Positions 55,300-64,000 of a stretch of DNA of 64,000 bases are shown one piece after another (position 1 is the stretch's first letter; every line of letters begins with the position of its first letter). The notes beneath the pieces are model-generated. The model was given only the letters and a program-made list of their open reading frames with translations. It did not search any database and was not told the DNA's origin. Made by a program: the position numbers and the translations under genes. The stretch comes from an uncultured Bacteroidota bacterium. GTDB taxonomy: Bacteria; Bacteroidota; Bacteroidia; Bacteroidales; GWA2-32-17. The DNA is taken from NCBI GenBank assembly GCA_903837285.1, contig CAILUD010000203.1:1-64000 (forward strand), in the 5' to 3' direction.

Positions 55300-56316
55300 T
55301 TAAGAAGGCGTTTTTTGGAAAAAATAAGAAATTTCTTTCGTTAATGGATCAAACACAAAATACTGACAAACAACAACTTGTTTGTTGTCGTTTAAAACTC
55401 CATACATAGCATTTGGATCGTTTGGGATTGATTCTCCATCCTCACCTACCGATCTGGAAAAATTTGGTCGGGTGTATAATTTTAAAGTATTAATCTCACC
55501 TTTTCTATCTGTAATTGAGATAATAGCCAATGGTTTTACTTTTAATAAAGAATCTAAACGACTCTCAGAGAAAAAATCAGTTACATAAGATTCACATCTA
55601 ACTTTTTTAAAGCTTCCAACAAATTCTTTAACAACTAATGGGTTAAATCCCGAAATCTCTTTTTTATTAATATCCTGAATTCTAAAAACATTATCACCAT
55701 CATTATAAACGGTAAATGCTTTGTCGGGTGCGATTTGTAAATTAACTGATATCGATGCTATATTTTGAAAAGAGTATAAAAAAATTGAATTATCACGCCA
55801 CAAAGTTTCATCAACAAAATATCTTGTAGAAAGATATCCAACAAAACCGGGCTTATGTGTAATAAAAGGCATAGTCGACTTATCTAAAATCATATAAGTG
55901 CCTGATTGGTCAGCCGTAGGTTCTCCAACATAATAAACTTTATCTAAAATTTCTCCTTTATATATTTCAACTTTTACCGATTTTGTTGCTAAACGTTTAA
56001 TAACATTATCAAATGCTTTTTTAGACACATGATGCTTAATTTCAACACTTGCAATGGTTTCAAGCAAAAGTCCTATTGCATCTGGGCGGGCATTATATTT
56101 ATTATTTAGTTTCCAATAACCGTTTTCACGGGTAAGCAGTACTTGATTATTTTTTTTATCGACCATAAATATTTTTGTCACTGCGGCAGTATCTTTGACT
56201 GCAAAATCGCTTAATTCCTTTTTAACAGTTCCATTTTCTCTTGTAAAATATACTATTGCAGCAACTATTACAAAAATCAATAATATAATTAGTACCAGCT
56301 TGTTCTTCATAATCAT
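55300..56316 (-). CDS. DUF4340 domain protein
   Basis: 338-residue protein with an N-terminal membrane helix (6-24). The rest is predicted to be outside the membrane, with a repeated beta-rich DUF4340-like pattern (ENGYWKLNNKYNARPDAIGLLLETI; FRIQDINKKEISGFNPLVV). It overlaps gldG by 4 bases and is translationally coupled to it. DUF4340 proteins commonly follow GldG-like ABC components; function unknown, probably accessory to that transporter. Confidence 0.78.
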   Translation of the reverse strand: MIMKNKLVLIILLIFVIVAAIVYFTRENGTVKKELSDFAVKDTAAVTKIFMVDKKNNQVLLTRENGYWKLNNKYNARPDAIGLLLETIASVEIKHHVSKKAFDNVIKRLATKSVKVEIYKGEILDKVYYVGEPTADQSGTYMILDKSTMPFITHKPGFVGYLSTRYFVDETLWRDNSIFLYSFQNIASISVNLQIAPDKAFTVYNDGDNVFRIQDINKKEISGFNPLVVKEFVGSFKKVRCESYVTDFFSESRLDSLLKVKPLAIISITDRKGEINTLKLYTRPNFSRSVGEDGESIPNDPNAMYGVLNDNKQVVVCQYFVFDPLTKEISYFFQKTPS

Positions 56317-58073
56317 GCCGCAGTTTTTGTGTATTTACGTTTTCTTAATATAGTAATAACAGCACCTAAAATGATAATTAAAATAATTGGGAATATTGTG
56401 TTAACAACTTGCCAAAATGTGCGGTCATCTTCAATTTTAGTTTTATCTAACAATCTTAATTTAATTTCGCGAGTTCGAAGATTCATAAATCCTGATTCAT
56501 CAAGCATGTAATTAATAACATTGAGCAAAAACTCTTTATTACCAAAAGTATCACCAGTATAACGATCGAATCCTAAAGGATAAGGATTAGAAGTAAAACC
56601 AACTTTTTTAACCTGATTTCTGATTAAATCACCATCACCTATAACTGCCATTTTTGTTGGAATTCCTTGATTTTTAAAAACCATTTCGCGACTATCGGTA
56701 ATTTCGGGTGCAAGTCTGTTTTTAAATACACTAGAAAACTTTCCTTCCAATAATACAGCAACAGGCAAGAATGATTTAGCAAAATCAGTTTTATTTAGCT
56801 TAACCCGAACTAATTCCCATCCGATACGAACAGGAGCATTCATAACTCTTGAATATTGTGACGAAGTTAGCAAAACAGTTTTTTTAACATCTGGATCTTC
56901 ACCAACAAAATCTACAGTATTAACAAATAATCCTTTAACAAGATTAATATTTCTTCCTATAGGATGCGATGATTGAGGTTGAAGCAAAGGAAAGTAAATC
57001 CAAGGTTTTGGGTCGAACTTAGGTTTAGCTCCTGCTACTGCAGTGTTAAGTGGAATTACAGCAGATTGCACATCCTGAATTAAATTTGGATTAACACGAA
57101 CTCCATAATGAAAAAGCTGATCGTTTATATTTAGATCTCTTATTGTAGCTAAATATGGAAGACTATCAATTTCGGCATTAACCTGATCGAGCAACCAAAT
57201 AACTTTACCACCTAACATTATAAATTGATCGATTAAATATTTATCCTGTTCTTTAAAAACCGAATCAGGTTTAGCTATAATAATCATATCATATTTGTTA
57301 TGAACACGAACTCCGGCAGAGTCCTCGATACGTTCTGACAATGCGTTTACTTTGCTATCAATCTTTACTCTATCTACATTATAATATTCGGATAAAGAAG
57401 TAGAAATATCTTCTACTTCGGGAGCTTCGAGTTCTCCATGTCCATAAATAAATGCTATTGTCTGTCCGAACTCATTTTTTAGTTTTCTAACAGCACTCAT
57501 TAACGAAAACTCAATTTCTTCTATTGATCCGTTAATATTTTGTTCTTCGCTTTGATTAAGGCTTTCGGTTAAAAAGTTTACAGGTGCTTCAATATTTTTA
57601 TATGAAACTAATGCACCGGGAAAAATAACCTTTTGCGATTCGGTACCTTCTTTATCTTTTTCCTGCAAATTTATAGGCATCAATCTTTTGTTATAAAGTT
57701 CGCGATAAACTTCATTTCTATCTTTCAAATCTGAGTTATCAGAAGGATTAATAAATTCATATTGAATATTGTCGCCACCATACACCCTAAATTCATCAAG
57801 CATTTCTTTAACACCGTTCTGAAGTCTTTTATAACCTACAGGTAAATCGCCTGTTAAATATACCTTAACATAAATTACTTCTTCGAGTTCTTTAAGCATT
57901 TTAACAGATGATGGAGCAAGAGTATAACGTTTTTCGGTAGTTAAATCGAGACGGGTAAAGAAAAACGACGAAATATAATTAGCCAGAATAATAATGGCTA
58001 TAATCATTGCTAAATCAATAAAAGTTTTCCTTTTAAAAGATTTTCTATTTGTAGTTTTTACTGTTACTTCCAT
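56313..58073 (-). CDS. gldG: gliding-motility-associated ABC transporter substrate-binding/membrane protein GldG
   Basis: Part of the GldA-GldF-GldG ABC system linked to gliding in Bacteroidota. There is a TM helix at each end (about 18-38 and 558-578), and the intervening 500-residue periplasmic part carries the ABC_transp_aux domain (DEFRVYGGDNIQYEFINPSD; FIYGHGELEAPE; MIIIAKPDSVFKEQDKYLIDQF). It starts within the 3' end of gldF (10-base overlap). gldA is not adjacent. Presence does not prove motility, since non-gliding species keep these genes. Confidence 0.87.
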   Translation of the reverse strand: MEVTVKTTNRKSFKRKTFIDLAMIIAIIILANYISSFFFTRLDLTTEKRYTLAPSSVKMLKELEEVIYVKVYLTGDLPVGYKRLQNGVKEMLDEFRVYGGDNIQYEFINPSDNSDLKDRNEVYRELYNKRLMPINLQEKDKEGTESQKVIFPGALVSYKNIEAPVNFLTESLNQSEEQNINGSIEEIEFSLMSAVRKLKNEFGQTIAFIYGHGELEAPEVEDISTSLSEYYNVDRVKIDSKVNALSERIEDSAGVRVHNKYDMIIIAKPDSVFKEQDKYLIDQFIMLGGKVIWLLDQVNAEIDSLPYLATIRDLNINDQLFHYGVRVNPNLIQDVQSAVIPLNTAVAGAKPKFDPKPWIYFPLLQPQSSHPIGRNINLVKGLFVNTVDFVGEDPDVKKTVLLTSSQYSRVMNAPVRIGWELVRVKLNKTDFAKSFLPVAVLLEGKFSSVFKNRLAPEITDSREMVFKNQGIPTKMAVIGDGDLIRNQVKKVGFTSNPYPLGFDRYTGDTFGNKEFLLNVINYMLDESGFMNLRTREIKLRLLDKTKIEDDRTFWQVVNTIFPIILIIILGAVITILRKRKYTKTAA

Positions 58074-58798
58074 TTTCTTCTTGTTAAAACGGTTTTTGAA
58101 AAAAACAAGAATACTGCAACAATACTAATGAAATAAACGATATCGCGAGAGTCAATCACACCACGACTAATTGAACGGTAATGATCATTTATACCAAGAC
58201 TAACAATAATAGAATCAAAACTTTTTAAAACAGGAAGCGATGATAGTGCATCAAAACCAAAATAAAAAACAAAGCATAAAGCCATCGAAAGAATAAATGC
58301 CACTATTTGATTATCAGTAATAGATGAGGCGAGCAATCCTATTGACACATAAATTGCTGCAAGAAAAAACAATCCAATATACGATCCCATTATTCCACCT
58401 GAATCTAAATTTCCAACTGGGCTTCCCATTATATAAACACTTATATAATAAATAACTGTAGGCAATAAAGAAAGAAAAACAAGAAAAAGTCCGGAAAGAA
58501 ATTTTGCAAAAACAATAGTAAAATCTGATAATGGTCTGGTTAATAACAATTCCATAGTTCCGGTTTTCTTTTCTTCGCTAAATAATCGCATTGTAACAGC
58601 AGGTACAAGAAATAAAAATACCCATGGTGAAATAACAAATAATGTATCAAGATTTGCATATCCCCCATCAAGAATATTAAATCCACCAGGGAATATCCAC
58701 ATAAACATGCTATTTATCAGCAAAAAAACAACAATTACAATATACCCGGTAATTGATGAAAAAAAGTTTCCAATTTCTTTCCTGAAGAGTACGATCAC
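58064..58798 (-). CDS. gldF: ABC transporter permease GldF
   Basis: Inner-membrane permease of 244 residues with six hydrophobic helices. The start KEIGNFFSSITGYIVIVVF and the segment FSEEKKTGTMELLLTRPLSD are the ABC-2 permease signatures of GldF. First gene of the gldF-gldG-DUF4340 operon. The promoter should lie in the 337-base gap upstream. Confidence 0.9.
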   Translation of the reverse strand: MIVLFRKEIGNFFSSITGYIVIVVFLLINSMFMWIFPGGFNILDGGYANLDTLFVISPWVFLFLVPAVTMRLFSEEKKTGTMELLLTRPLSDFTIVFAKFLSGLFLVFLSLLPTVIYYISVYIMGSPVGNLDSGGIMGSYIGLFFLAAIYVSIGLLASSITDNQIVAFILSMALCFVFYFGFDALSSLPVLKSFDSIIVSLGINDHYRSISRGVIDSRDIVYFISIVAVFLFFSKTVLTRRKWK

Positions 58799-59135
58799 AA
58801 CAATTATTATTTTTTAATACGCGTAAAAATAATGCAATTTTTTGCCAATTCGAAACATGAAAATTCAAATTTACTTTTCACAAAAAAACCAAACATTAAA
58901 AGCAACACGATATCAGCACATTACAATCATTTTCCAAAATTTAAATGCTGTTAAAGAAAGTTAAGTTATTTGTTGTAAAGCAAATATCAAAGTAAATCAA
59001 AATTAAATTAATTACGTATTAATACTCTAAAAGAATCACTAATATTTACTGTATATGAAATTAACTTTTAATATTATTTTTGATACAAATAAATATTACA
59101 TATTTCTAATTAATTAAATTTCTCATTGCTATAAA
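58799..59135. other. divergent intergenic region between gldF and a hypothetical gene
   Basis: 337 AT-rich bases holding two outward promoters. On the minus strand TAAATTTG (complement of 58866-58873) fits a -7 box 68 bases from gldF. On the plus strand TATTTTTG (59075-59082) fits one 53 bases before the next gene. No other structure was seen. Confidence 0.4.
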
Positions 59136-60002
59136 ATGTTATTTAAAAAACAACATATAATAAATACTAAATATTCTATTTGTGATTTTTCAAATACAAA
59201 TTCATGCAAGCTTAAAATAATACTAAGCATTATAATAATTTCTATATACACCTTAAACTGTAATGCACAATTATTATTAAGAACAACATCTACAGCAGAT
59301 TTTTCGGCGGTATCAATAAATTCAAGTTTTAAAAACATGAATTATGCCGACAAGTGGAATTTAGAAGAAGCGTTTTATTATCGTAACAGATTTAATAAAC
59401 AAAGTCAGGAAAAATCTGTTTATAGTATTTTCTCAATTTATAAAAAGGGTACTTCAGTTGGCTTTTGTCCTTACGGTATTGATGTTGACTTAATGAGTGA
59501 ACGTTTTAATAAAAACAAAGCAAATACTTTTAGATACTGGAATAAAATAAGAATGGGATTTAAATTTATTATAGAAAAAAATCTTAACGATTCCGTTGAA
59601 ACACTAATTGGATATATAATTCCCGAGTTGTATTTTTCTTATTTACATATACCACAATCTGCAAGAGGCGATCAAACTACTAAAGCCCGAAAAGGTTCTG
59701 TAATGTTTTTCTTAATGATTACACCTTTAAAAAGATCGCTAACTTATGTGAAATTTAATGTTGGTTCGGTTTGGATAAAACCATATTTCAGGCAAGAGGA
59801 AATAACTTTTAATAATATGGAAAATTTTTCGGGTGTAACAGTAGAGGTAGAAATAAACAAAAATGGTTATAATCGAAATAAAGTTGAATCTTCTAAAGAT
59901 GTTTACAGAGGAATTACTCTGTTTGGCGGTCCGGAGTACAGTTTAACAAATAGCAGAATTTTTATGAATCTTGGAATTTCAATAAATACTGAAAATCATT
60001 AA
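59136..60002 (+). CDS. hypothetical exported protein
   Basis: I do not recognise it. 288 residues. The start context places an unusually long, polar 26-residue leader ahead of the hydrophobic signal core (KIILSIIIISIYTLNCNAQ); a later start is not available in frame before that core, so the leader may be real. The mature part is strand-rich with many aromatics (FYYRNRFNKQ, IIPELYFSYLHIP) and a terminal GPEYSLTNSRIFMNLGIS, compatible with a small outer-membrane barrel. It is convergent with clpX. Confidence 0.55.
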   Translation: MLFKKQHIINTKYSICDFSNTNSCKLKIILSIIIISIYTLNCNAQLLLRTTSTADFSAVSINSSFKNMNYADKWNLEEAFYYRNRFNKQSQEKSVYSIFSIYKKGTSVGFCPYGIDVDLMSERFNKNKANTFRYWNKIRMGFKFIIEKNLNDSVETLIGYIIPELYFSYLHIPQSARGDQTTKARKGSVMFFLMITPLKRSLTYVKFNVGSVWIKPYFRQEEITFNNMENFSGVTVEVEINKNGYNRNKVESSKDVYRGITLFGGPEYSLTNSRIFMNLGISINTENH

Positions 60003-60008
60003 GAACAT

Positions 60009-61226
60009 TTAAATTGCAGCCTGTAATTTTTTAAGTGTAGATTTATCGAGTTTGCTTTTGCAATAATCTTCTGTAATATTCAAAGATTTTATTTTTGAAG
60101 TCGGAGCATCAAACATTGCATCAAGCATAATTGTTTCGCAAATAGAACGGAGTCCGCGAGCACCAAGTTTAAATTCTATTGCTTTATCAACAATATACTC
60201 TAAAGCATTATCGTCAAAAGTTAATTTAATACCATCAATCTCAAAAAGCTTCATGTATTGCTTTGTTAAAGCATTTTTTGGATCGGTAAGAATTTGTCTT
60301 AATGCAGCACGATCAAGTGGGTGCAAATAAGTTAACAAAGGCAAACGACCAATAATTTCAGGAATTAATCCAAATGATCTTAAATCCTGAGGTGCAATAT
60401 ATTTTATTAAATTATCACGGTCAATTTGGTCTTTATCACGACTGGCATGGTAACCAACAACTAAAGTATTTAATCGTTTGCTAATTTTTTTCTGAATACC
60501 ATCAAATGCACCACCGCAAATAAAAAGAATATTTTTAGTATCAACTTCAATAAAGCGTTGCTCTGGATGTTTTCGTCCGCCTTGTGGTGGAACATTAACA
60601 ACAGAACCTTCTAAAAGTTTTAATAATCCTTGCTGAACACCTTCACCAGAAACATCGCGTGTAATAGAAGGATTATCCCCTTTTCGTGCAATTTTATCTA
60701 TTTCATCGATGAAAACAATTCCCATTTGAGCACGCTTAACATCATAATCTGCAGCCTGTAAAAGTCGGGATAACAGACTTTCTACATCTTCACCCACATA
60801 ACCAGCTTCGGTTAAAACAGTAGCATCAACAATGGTAAAAGGCACATCTAACATTTTAGCAATAGTTCGTGCTAAAAGAGTTTTACCTGTACCGGTTTCT
60901 CCAACTAAAATTATATTTGATTTTTCAATTTCAACTTCATTATCGGTATCTTCCTGAAAAATTCTTTTGTAATGATTATATACCGCAACAGCTAGAGAAC
61001 GTTTTGCATCTTCCTGTCCAATTACATATTGATTAAGAAATTCGAAAATCTGAACAGGTTTCAGTAACTTTTGTTTTGGTGCAGCTTTTTTTGTAGACCT
61101 GTGACTCTCTTCGGTAATTATCTGTTTAGCCTGATCGACACAGCTATCGCAAATGTGCCCAGACATTCCTTCAATTAACATTCCTGCTTCTTTACGACTA
61201 CGGCCGCAGAACGAACATTTATCCAT
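60009..61226 (-). CDS. clpX: ATP-dependent Clp protease ATP-binding subunit ClpX
   Basis: AAA+ unfoldase feeding ClpP. The N-terminal zinc-binding domain has CSFCGRS and CDSC (C4 type). The AAA+ core carries Walker A GETGTGKT, pore loop GYVGEDVE, Walker [13 protein letters not shown] and the [10 protein letters not shown] sensor-2 region. 405 residues, full-length. clpP lies 137 bases upstream on the same strand; a repeat element sits between them. Confidence 0.96.
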   Translation of the reverse strand: MDKCSFCGRSRKEAGMLIEGMSGHICDSCVDQAKQIITEESHRSTKKAAPKQKLLKPVQIFEFLNQYVIGQEDAKRSLAVAVYNHYKRIFQEDTDNEVEIEKSNIILVGETGTGKTLLARTIAKMLDVPFTIVDATVLTEAGYVGEDVESLLSRLLQAADYDVKRAQMGIVFIDEIDKIARKGDNPSITRDVSGEGVQQGLLKLLEGSVVNVPPQGGRKHPEQRFIEVDTKNILFICGGAFDGIQKKISKRLNTLVVGYHASRDKDQIDRDNLIKYIAPQDLRSFGLIPEIIGRLPLLTYLHPLDRAALRQILTDPKNALTKQYMKLFEIDGIKLTFDDNALEYIVDKAIEFKLGARGLRSICETIMLDAMFDAPTSKIKSLNITEDYCKSKLDKSTLKKLQAAI

Positions 61227-61253
61227 TAGTAAATAAAACTTTATTTAATGTTT

Positions 61254-61339
61254 TATCATTTTAAACAAAGTGAAGAACATCTTCTTACGAAGTAAAATCT
61301 ATGAATAAATTAGATGTTTCGACTATGCTCAACTTGACA
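61254..61339. repeat. 86-bp repeat between clpX and clpP, relative of the 41053 element
   Basis: Aligned by eye with 41053-41158: left end TATCATT for TGTCATT, then GTGAAGAAC, TTCTTACGAAGTAAAATCTATGAAT, TTAGATGTTTCGACTATGCTCA and right end TTGACA. The middle differs in length, and the copy looks decayed. It lies in the clpP-clpX spacer. Confidence 0.6.
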
Positions 61340-61363
61340 ATTAATTATAAGTTTAAAAGAAAA

Positions 61364-62047
61364 TTATTTTTTCTTTTTATCACGAACCAAAACCTCATCA
61401 ATTAAACCATATGCTTTAGCTTCTGCTGCTGTCATCCAGTAATCACGATCGCTATCTTTTTCAATTTTTGCGAAGGAATTTCCAGAATGAATTGCAAGAA
61501 TATCATATAATTCCTTTTTCAATTTTAGAATTTCGCGAGCTGTAATTTCTATATCACTTGCCTGTCCTTCTGCACCACCCATTGGTTGATGAATCATAAC
61601 ACGACTATGTGTTAAAGCAGAGCGCTTACCTTTTGCTCCGGCAGTTAACAAAATGGCTCCCATTGAAGCTGCCATTCCAGTACATATTGTTGCAACATCA
61701 GATCCAATATATTGCATTGTATCATAAATTCCTAAACCAGCATAAACTGAGCCACCAGGTGTATTAAAATAAATCTGAATATCTTTATTTGGATCACTGC
61801 TTTCTAAGAAAAGTAATTGTGCTTGAATAATATTTGCAACATCATCGTCAATTGGAGCACCTAAAAAGATTATACGATCCATCATTAATCTTGAAAAAAC
61901 ATCCATTGTAGCAATGTTCAACTGACGTTCTTCAATAATTGTTGGAGAAATATAGCTATTTGTTACAGATTTATAACCATCAAAAATAGAACTACTAATT
62001 CCTTTGTGCTTAATTGCATATTTTCTGAATTCGCTATTATCTTTCAT
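61364..62047 (-). CDS. clpP: ATP-dependent Clp protease proteolytic subunit ClpP
   Basis: Serine protease that forms the 14-mer chamber of ClpXP. The nucleophile Ser is in [11 protein letters not shown] and the catalytic His in [12 protein letters not shown], with the family [11 protein letters not shown]-like segment [20 protein letters not shown]. 227 residues, including an N-terminal stretch of about 35 residues that may be a propeptide. It lies 21 bases after tig, giving the common order tig-clpP-clpX. Confidence 0.96.
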   Translation of the reverse strand: MKDNSEFRKYAIKHKGISSSIFDGYKSVTNSYISPTIIEERQLNIATMDVFSRLMMDRIIFLGAPIDDDVANIIQAQLLFLESSDPNKDIQIYFNTPGGSVYAGLGIYDTMQYIGSDVATICTGMAASMGAILLTAGAKGKRSALTHSRVMIHQPMGGAEGQASDIEITAREILKLKKELYDILAIHSGNSFAKIEKDSDRDYWMTAAEAKAYGLIDEVLVRDKKKK

Positions 62048-62068
62048 AGTTTAAATTTTAATTAGTTT

Positions 62069-63415
62069 TTACAATTTGCGAAACTCTTCTGGAGTAATTT
62101 CTTTTATTTCCAAATTTATCGATTCTTTCACAAATTCTAACACTTTATCTTCAACTTTTTTCTCTTCGATACGTTTTTTCTCTTTTTCGTTTGATAAAAT
62201 TCTTTTTGCCATTTCATCAAGATACTCTTCAGGAACATTGTTCATTCCATATTGACGGAACTGCGCCATTGCAACCTGTTTAGCTAATTCGGTAACTTCC
62301 TCTTCGCTAATTTTTAAATCGTTTTCTTTAATAAACTTTTCTTTAACAAGCTGCCATTTAATATCTTCCTGGAATGCAGGATATTCTTTTTCAAGAACTT
62401 CATCAGTTAATTCTTTTTCGCTGGTTTTCTTTAACCATTTTTTTAAGAAATCGTTTGGAAGTTCGAAAGTAGCCTGTGCCATCAATTGAGAACGAATGTC
62501 GGCTTTAAGTTTATATTCACTTTCGGCTTTATAGCTTTCTGAGATTTCAGTAGTTATTTTTTCTAAAAACTGTTCTTCAGATGTAACTACATCTTTACCA
62601 TATATTTTATCCCAAAGTTCCTGATTAATTTCTGCATCAACGAATGATGTAACTTCTTTTACTGTAAAGCCGAAATTATTAGTAGTTAAAACTAAATCCT
62701 GTTTTTTCTGATTTAATAATCCAGCAATTTCATCATCATTTGGAAATGCTTTTTTAATATCAAAACTAACGTACTGATTAACTGTTAAGCCTATAAACTG
62801 TTTTTTTATTTCTTCATCTTTAATTACAGAAACAAGCATTTTCGATTCTTCGTTTACAATGCCATCCTCTGTTTCTTTACCATCATCATTTAATTGAGCC
62901 ATACGACCTTTAAGCATTGATTTTTCTTCGCTTTGATCAGTAGGCATATATGATCCGTAATTTCTGGTATAATAAGTTTTAAAATTATCAATAGATTCCT
63001 TATCAACAGATAAACTATATAGAGGAAGTTTTACTTTTTTATCAATTGTGATATCTATTTCTGGTGAAAGTCCAATTTCAAATGTAAATTCGAAAGTAGG
63101 CTCACTATCTAGATCAATTTTATCTAAATTATTTTCAGTAGCTAAAGGTTCACCAAGAATACTTACTTTATTTTCGACAACATAATTCCATAAAGAATCG
63201 GACAAAATTTTATTCACCTCATCGATTAAAACATTTTTACCATACATTTTTTTTACTAATCCTGCAGGTACCATGCCAGGTCGAAACCCTTTAATGCTAG
63301 CTTTTTTACGAAGATCTTTCATTGCTTTTTCAACTTTTTCTTCGTAATCAGCTTTCTCAATTTTAACATTTAAAATTGCATTTAATGCGTCGAGGTCGGT
63401 CTTTGTAATATTCAT
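62069..63415 (-). CDS. tig: trigger factor
   Basis: Ribosome-bound chaperone of the nascent chain, 448 residues. I chose the ATG at 63415 (MNITKTDLDALNA). The longer reading frame from 63520 would run into the tRNA-Leu gene and add 35 residues without similarity. The N-terminal ribosome-binding signature is present as KGFRPGMVPAGLVKKMYG. A FKBP-like middle domain is expected at about 150-240 but is weakly conserved, and helical arms fill the C-terminus. First gene of tig-clpP-clpX. Confidence 0.9.
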   Translation of the reverse strand: MNITKTDLDALNAILNVKIEKADYEEKVEKAMKDLRKKASIKGFRPGMVPAGLVKKMYGKNVLIDEVNKILSDSLWNYVVENKVSILGEPLATENNLDKIDLDSEPTFEFTFEIGLSPEIDITIDKKVKLPLYSLSVDKESIDNFKTYYTRNYGSYMPTDQSEEKSMLKGRMAQLNDDGKETEDGIVNEESKMLVSVIKDEEIKKQFIGLTVNQYVSFDIKKAFPNDDEIAGLLNQKKQDLVLTTNNFGFTVKEVTSFVDAEINQELWDKIYGKDVVTSEEQFLEKITTEISESYKAESEYKLKADIRSQLMAQATFELPNDFLKKWLKKTSEKELTDEVLEKEYPAFQEDIKWQLVKEKFIKENDLKISEEEVTELAKQVAMAQFRQYGMNNVPEEYLDEMAKRILSNEKEKKRIEEKKVEDKVLEFVKESINLEIKEITPEEFRKL

Positions 63416-63438
63416 TTTAAATCTAAATTTTAATTTTA

Positions 63439-63471
63439 AAACCGCCACAAATATAATATTTGCAGCGGTTT
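63439..63471 (-). terminator. palindromic terminator of tRNA-Leu, overlapping a -7 box for tig
   Basis: AAACCGC and GCGGTTT frame CAAATAT/ATATTTG; two mismatches in 16 base pairs. On the minus strand it is 20 bases past the tRNA and followed by TTTTAAAATT. The same strand reads TATATTTG (complement of 63448-63455), a TAnnTTTG match 33 bases before tig. Terminator and promoter may overlap. Confidence 0.55.
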
Positions 63472-63491
63472 CATTTTTTACTTTTAATATG

Positions 63492-63573
63492 TACGGGTGA
63501 AGGGACTCGAACCCCCACACCTTGCGGCACCAGATCCTAAGTCTGGAGCGTCTACCAATTCCGCCACACCCGC
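63492..63573 (-). tRNA. tRNA-Leu (anticodon TAG)
   Basis: 82 bases, class II. The acceptor arm GCGGGTG pairs with CACCCGT (a G1-U72 wobble closes it). The D-loop contains AATTGGTAGA. Anticodon stem CCAGA/TCTGG holds the loop CTTAGGA with TAG. A variable arm (TGCCGCAAGGTGT) and the GTTCGAGTC T-loop follow. CCA is not encoded. It decodes CUA/CUN leucine codons. Confidence 0.95.
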
Positions 63574-63715
63574 AAAAAACGGTTGCAAAGTTAAAAATTT
63601 TTATTTATAAATGATAATATTTCACTAATTTTTCAAAAAAAAGTACTCTAATTTTGTAAATTGAAAGAAGTTGTGTTAATTTGTTTAAAATAATTTATTG
63701 AAACAACAAACAGCT

Positions 63716-64000
63716 ATGAGATTAATCCTTAGTTTTTTACTTATTGCTTTTGCGTCTATAAACCTAATAGCGCAAACCGATGTTGAAGTTATTAATCAGA
63801 CAAATAAGAATGCACTTGACAGTAATCAGGTTAAATGGCAAGCTGCTTTAATTAAAGACTCCCTGCTACAAATCAATAAGAATAAAACAGTTAACGTAAG
63901 ATGGGCTTCAAAAGTTGTTGATTTTTCTACACAATTTTCTAAAAAAGAAAAAGCTGCTTATCAGGTTTTAGGAAGACCAAACGTACTTCCAATTGGTGGA
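63716..64000 (+). CDS. start of a secreted protein, cut by the window edge
   Basis: Open frame of 95 codons running off the right end. Signal peptide MRLILSFLLIAFASINLIAQ (1-20). The mature start is polar, then VRWASKVVDFSTQFSKKEK and VLGRPNVLPIGG. That ALGxPNVxPxGG-like stretch is seen at the start of a domain in several large Bacteroidota envelope proteins, including OmpA-type ones. The family cannot be settled without the missing part. Confidence 0.6.
   Translation, partial: MRLILSFLLIAFASINLIAQTDVEVINQTNKNALDSNQVKWQAALIKDSLLQINKNKTVNVRWASKVVDFSTQFSKKEKAAYQVLGRPNVLPIGG

Noticed and set aside
62069-63520. Longer trigger factor frame starting at 63520
   Set aside because: It would begin inside the tRNA-Leu gene; the first 35 residues show no trigger factor similarity and the conserved N-terminus starts at 63415.

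Overview
This window is a low-GC (visibly AT-rich) chromosomal segment from a member of the Bacteroidota. The evidence is a type IX secretion (T9SS) type B sorting domain, a PorP/SprF protein, GldF and GldG, a fused SecDF, many promoter -7 boxes of the TAnnTTTG type, and start codons without Shine-Dalgarno sequences. The terminal oxidase and the nearby RIC-like protein point to an aerobic or microaerobic lifestyle. I cannot fix the order or genus from sequence alone. No prophage, IS transposase, CRISPR array or rRNA was seen. The window looks like core chromosome with a few lineage-specific islands.

Region by region. (1) 0.1-9.5 kb, mostly plus strand: APS reductase, an SDR epimerase, a lytic transglycosylase, a double-FKBP lipoprotein, a DUF2148 protein, a 2-hydroxyacid dehydrogenase, an overlapping RIC-like hemerythrin/LuxR pair, an outer-membrane protein overlapping a heme lipoprotein, and an acyl-CoA dehydrogenase. 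(2) 9.6-20.1 kb: an MFS exporter, then a long minus-strand respiratory operon. Read in its own direction, the operon encodes a Tat-type Fe-S protein, an NrfD-like quinol-site membrane protein, a membrane-anchored cytochrome c, a Sco chaperone, caa3 oxidase subunits I, III, IV and II (II carries a fused cytochrome c), heme O synthase and a DODA-like dioxygenase. (3) 20.6-25.6 kb: dnaJ, grpE, obgE, adk, hpt and purE. (4) 25.6-32.4 kb: two outer-membrane proteins, a bile-acid:sodium-type symporter, a Kup K+ transporter and a tandem-domain universal stress protein. (5) 32.5-42.6 kb: secDF, dipeptidase E, a Spy-like Cys-rich protein, two consecutive membrane-bound SpoIIE-type phosphatases with different sensor domains, and a beta-barrel candidate. 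(6) 42.7-64 kb: pheT, a T9SS cargo/PorP cluster, FAA hydrolase, exonuclease, two PD40 paralogues, dnaN, a gldFG-DUF4340 operon, clpX, clpP, tig, tRNA-Leu and the start of a secreted protein.

Three observations stand out. First, the respiratory operon pairs an A2-type caa3 oxidase with a three-gene Fe-S/NrfD/cytochrome c module. This looks like a reduced relative of alternative complex III, and its Fe-S protein lacks one cysteine in two of its four cluster motifs. Second, a roughly 106-bp element with inverted ends lies in frame inside the catalytic domain of one SpoIIE phosphatase. Decayed relatives occur between obgE and adk and between clpX and clpP. Third, an overlapping gene pair couples a RIC-like di-iron protein to a LuxR regulator whose receiver domain has lost the phosphorylation residues.
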